From: Variovorax sp. YR216
GTDB taxonomy: Bacteria; Pseudomonadota; Gammaproteobacteria; Burkholderiales; Burkholderiaceae_C
NCBI RefSeq assembly: GCF_900107745.1
Contig: NZ_FNRO01000010.1
Coordinates: 62,001 to 126,000, forward strand
Length of the DNA stretch: 64,000 nt
Reading direction: 5' to 3'
Shown here in pieces: positions 62,909 through 64,000 of this stretch. Position 1 is the first letter of the stretch; every line of letters begins with the position of its first letter. The notes under the pieces were generated by a model, which was given only the letters and a program-made list of their open reading frames with translations, was not told the origin of the DNA and did no database searches. The position numbers and the translations under genes are program-made.

Positions 62909-64000
62909 ATGACCCCACGAGTTCTGCTCTATGGCGCGACCGGCTACTCAGGCAGGCTGATCGCGGAGGAGGCGGCGAGACGATGGGGCAACATGGCCAG
63001 TCCGACGCGAAGCGCGCAGCTCGTCCTGGGCGCGCGAAACGCGACCGAGCTGGGGCGCCTGTGCAGGAAGTTGAAGCTCGAAGGCCTGGAGCTTGCGCTC
63101 GACAACCGGACCACAGTCGTGAGGGCGCTTTCGGGCTTTCAGCTCGTCATCAATGCGGCGGGGCCTTTCGCGTTGACCGCCGAGCGTCTGGCCAAGTCCG
63201 CGCTCGATGCGAGGTGCCACTACGTGGACATCACCGGCGAGACCGATGTCTACCGGCGCCTCGATGATCTTGGATTCATCGCCTACCAGCGCCGACTCGT
63301 GGTCGTGTGCGGCGCGGGCGAGGTGTCCGCTGCGAGTGACGTTCTTGTCGACGGCGCGTTGCAGGAGCTAAAGCGCAAGGGAAATCTGAATCCTTCGGAG
63401 GTGGGCGCGATCCGGATCGCGGTGCCGCGCCTGGAGGCACAGTCGCGCGGCAGTGCGCGCACCGCGATACGCTGGGTGCGCGAGCAGGTGCCGGTGGCGC
63501 GCGCAAGCTCGGCAGACCCCAAGCAGCCCTATGCCCGCTTGCAGCACGTTCCGATCGGGCAGCTCGAACGCAGCTTCGACTTCGGCGGAAAGAAGGGACG
63601 GTGCATCGCATCGGGCGTCGCGCTCATCGACGTGATGAGCGCAATGCGGACCGCCAGGCGCCGAGAGGTCGTTGCACGCACGATCGAGGTGTACATGGCA
63701 ATGAACGCGGTCGAGCGTTCGTCCTACCAATGGGCCGCGATCGCATCGCCCTGGCTCAACCTGCCATTGCCGCTGCGATGGAGCGAGATGTTGGCGGACC
63801 AGCTGCCCGAAGGCCCCTCGCCAAGAGAACGCGAGCGCGATCGCCACACCGTGCTGCTCGAGATCGAGGACGCCCGCCTCCAGACCGTGATCGACTGGCA
63901 GCTCGACACGCCGAACTGTTACGACTTCACGGCCCGAAGCGTGGTGGCGGTTGCGAAGAGGATCCTGTGCGCGACGGCGGACGAGATCGATGCGTCGTTG
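62909..64000 (+). CDS. Saccharopine-dehydrogenase-like NADP-binding reductase (trans-acting enoyl reductase type), 3' end missing
   Basis: At least 364 residues; the gene runs off the right edge with no stop. The N-terminus is a Rossmann domain with YGATGYSGRLIAEEA (residues 8-22). ALSGFQLVINAAGPF and the CHYVDITGETDVY motif are typical of the saccharopine-dehydrogenase-like reductases that include mycobacterial trans-acting enoyl reductases. GGAG lies 8 bp before the ATG. It follows the prenyl synthase by 16 bp. It may saturate or modify the isoprenoid or lipid product of this cluster. Confidence 0.75.
   Translation, partial: MTPRVLLYGATGYSGRLIAEEAARRWGNMASPTRSAQLVLGARNATELGRLCRKLKLEGLELALDNRTTVVRALSGFQLVINAAGPFALTAERLAKSALDARCHYVDITGETDVYRRLDDLGFIAYQRRLVVVCGAGEVSAASDVLVDGALQELKRKGNLNPSEVGAIRIAVPRLEAQSRGSARTAIRWVREQVPVARASSADPKQPYARLQHVPIGQLERSFDFGGKKGRCIASGVALIDVMSAMRTARRREVVARTIEVYMAMNAVERSSYQWAAIASPWLNLPLPLRWSEMLADQLPEGPSPRERERDRHTVLLEIEDARLQTVIDWQLDTPNCYDFTARSVVAVAKRILCATADEIDASL

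Overview
The window is very GC-rich, densely coded DNA with short gaps, many 4-bp ATGA or GTGA gene overlaps and many orphan tricarboxylate-type periplasmic receptors (Bug/TctC family). That combination, together with a protocatechuate 4,5-cleavage gene, pobA, metE/metR, an acnD/prpF methylcitrate cluster and a chromosomal class III alcohol dehydrogenase, points to a soil or plant-associated betaproteobacterium of the Comamonadaceae, most like Variovorax. This is inference from gene content. No rRNA, tRNA, CRISPR or insertion sequence was recognised.

Layout. 0-6.4 kb: the 5' end of a protocatechuate 4,5-dioxygenase small-subunit gene, its divergent LysR regulator, pobA with a small Cys-rich protein, a creatininase-like relic, metE and divergent metR. 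6.4-16.3 kb: a 2-methylcitrate cycle cluster (PrpC, AcnD, PrpF, an isocitrate-lyase-family enzyme) with two Bug receptors interleaved, and a divergent ScfR/PrpR-type regulator facing an array of GCGAAT repeats. A 319-bp gap here holds two covarying hairpin repeats. 16.3-23.5 kb: a GntR regulator and a divergent sugar-acid operon (IlvD/Edd dehydratase, RraA-like aldolase, three Bug receptors, a 2-hydroxyacid dehydrogenase) behind a promoter with a perfect palindrome in its spacer. 23.5-31.3 kb: a lone Bug gene, an IclR regulator, and a second sugar-acid-like operon (RraA-like protein, 2-hydroxyacid dehydrogenase, two Bug receptors, LigI-like amidohydrolase, SMP-30 lactonase).

31.3-32.9 kb: glutathione-dependent formaldehyde dehydrogenase and a cupin. 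32.9-47.5 kb: a NodD-type LysR regulator and a divergent twelve-gene block, mostly overlapping or closely spaced. It encodes a flavin monooxygenase, an outer-membrane and envelope module (DUF1302, DUF1329, YCF48-like protein, RND exporter), a metallo-beta-lactamase-fold protein, an alpha/beta hydrolase resembling C-C hydrolases, an extradiol dioxygenase, a Rieske ferredoxin, a second flavin monooxygenase and an MFS transporter. It reads as a complete uptake, hydroxylation, ring-cleavage and hydrolysis pathway for a hydrophobic aromatic compound that I cannot name. 47.5-55.4 kb: miscellaneous genes and a three-gene 2-oxoacid:ferredoxin oxidoreductase operon whose first gene is a flavoprotein/ferredoxin fusion.

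55.4-58.6 kb: a decayed ABC-transporter substrate-binding gene, a Phd-type antitoxin with a Zeta-type toxin, a DUF3830 protein and a LysE exporter. 58.6-64 kb: a phytoene-desaturase-like flavoprotein, an unknown protein, a GGPP-synthase-like prenyltransferase and a saccharopine-dehydrogenase-like reductase cut by the window end. This looks like an uncharacterised isoprenoid or lipid pathway and, with the 33-47 kb aromatic cluster, is the best candidate here for an undescribed system.
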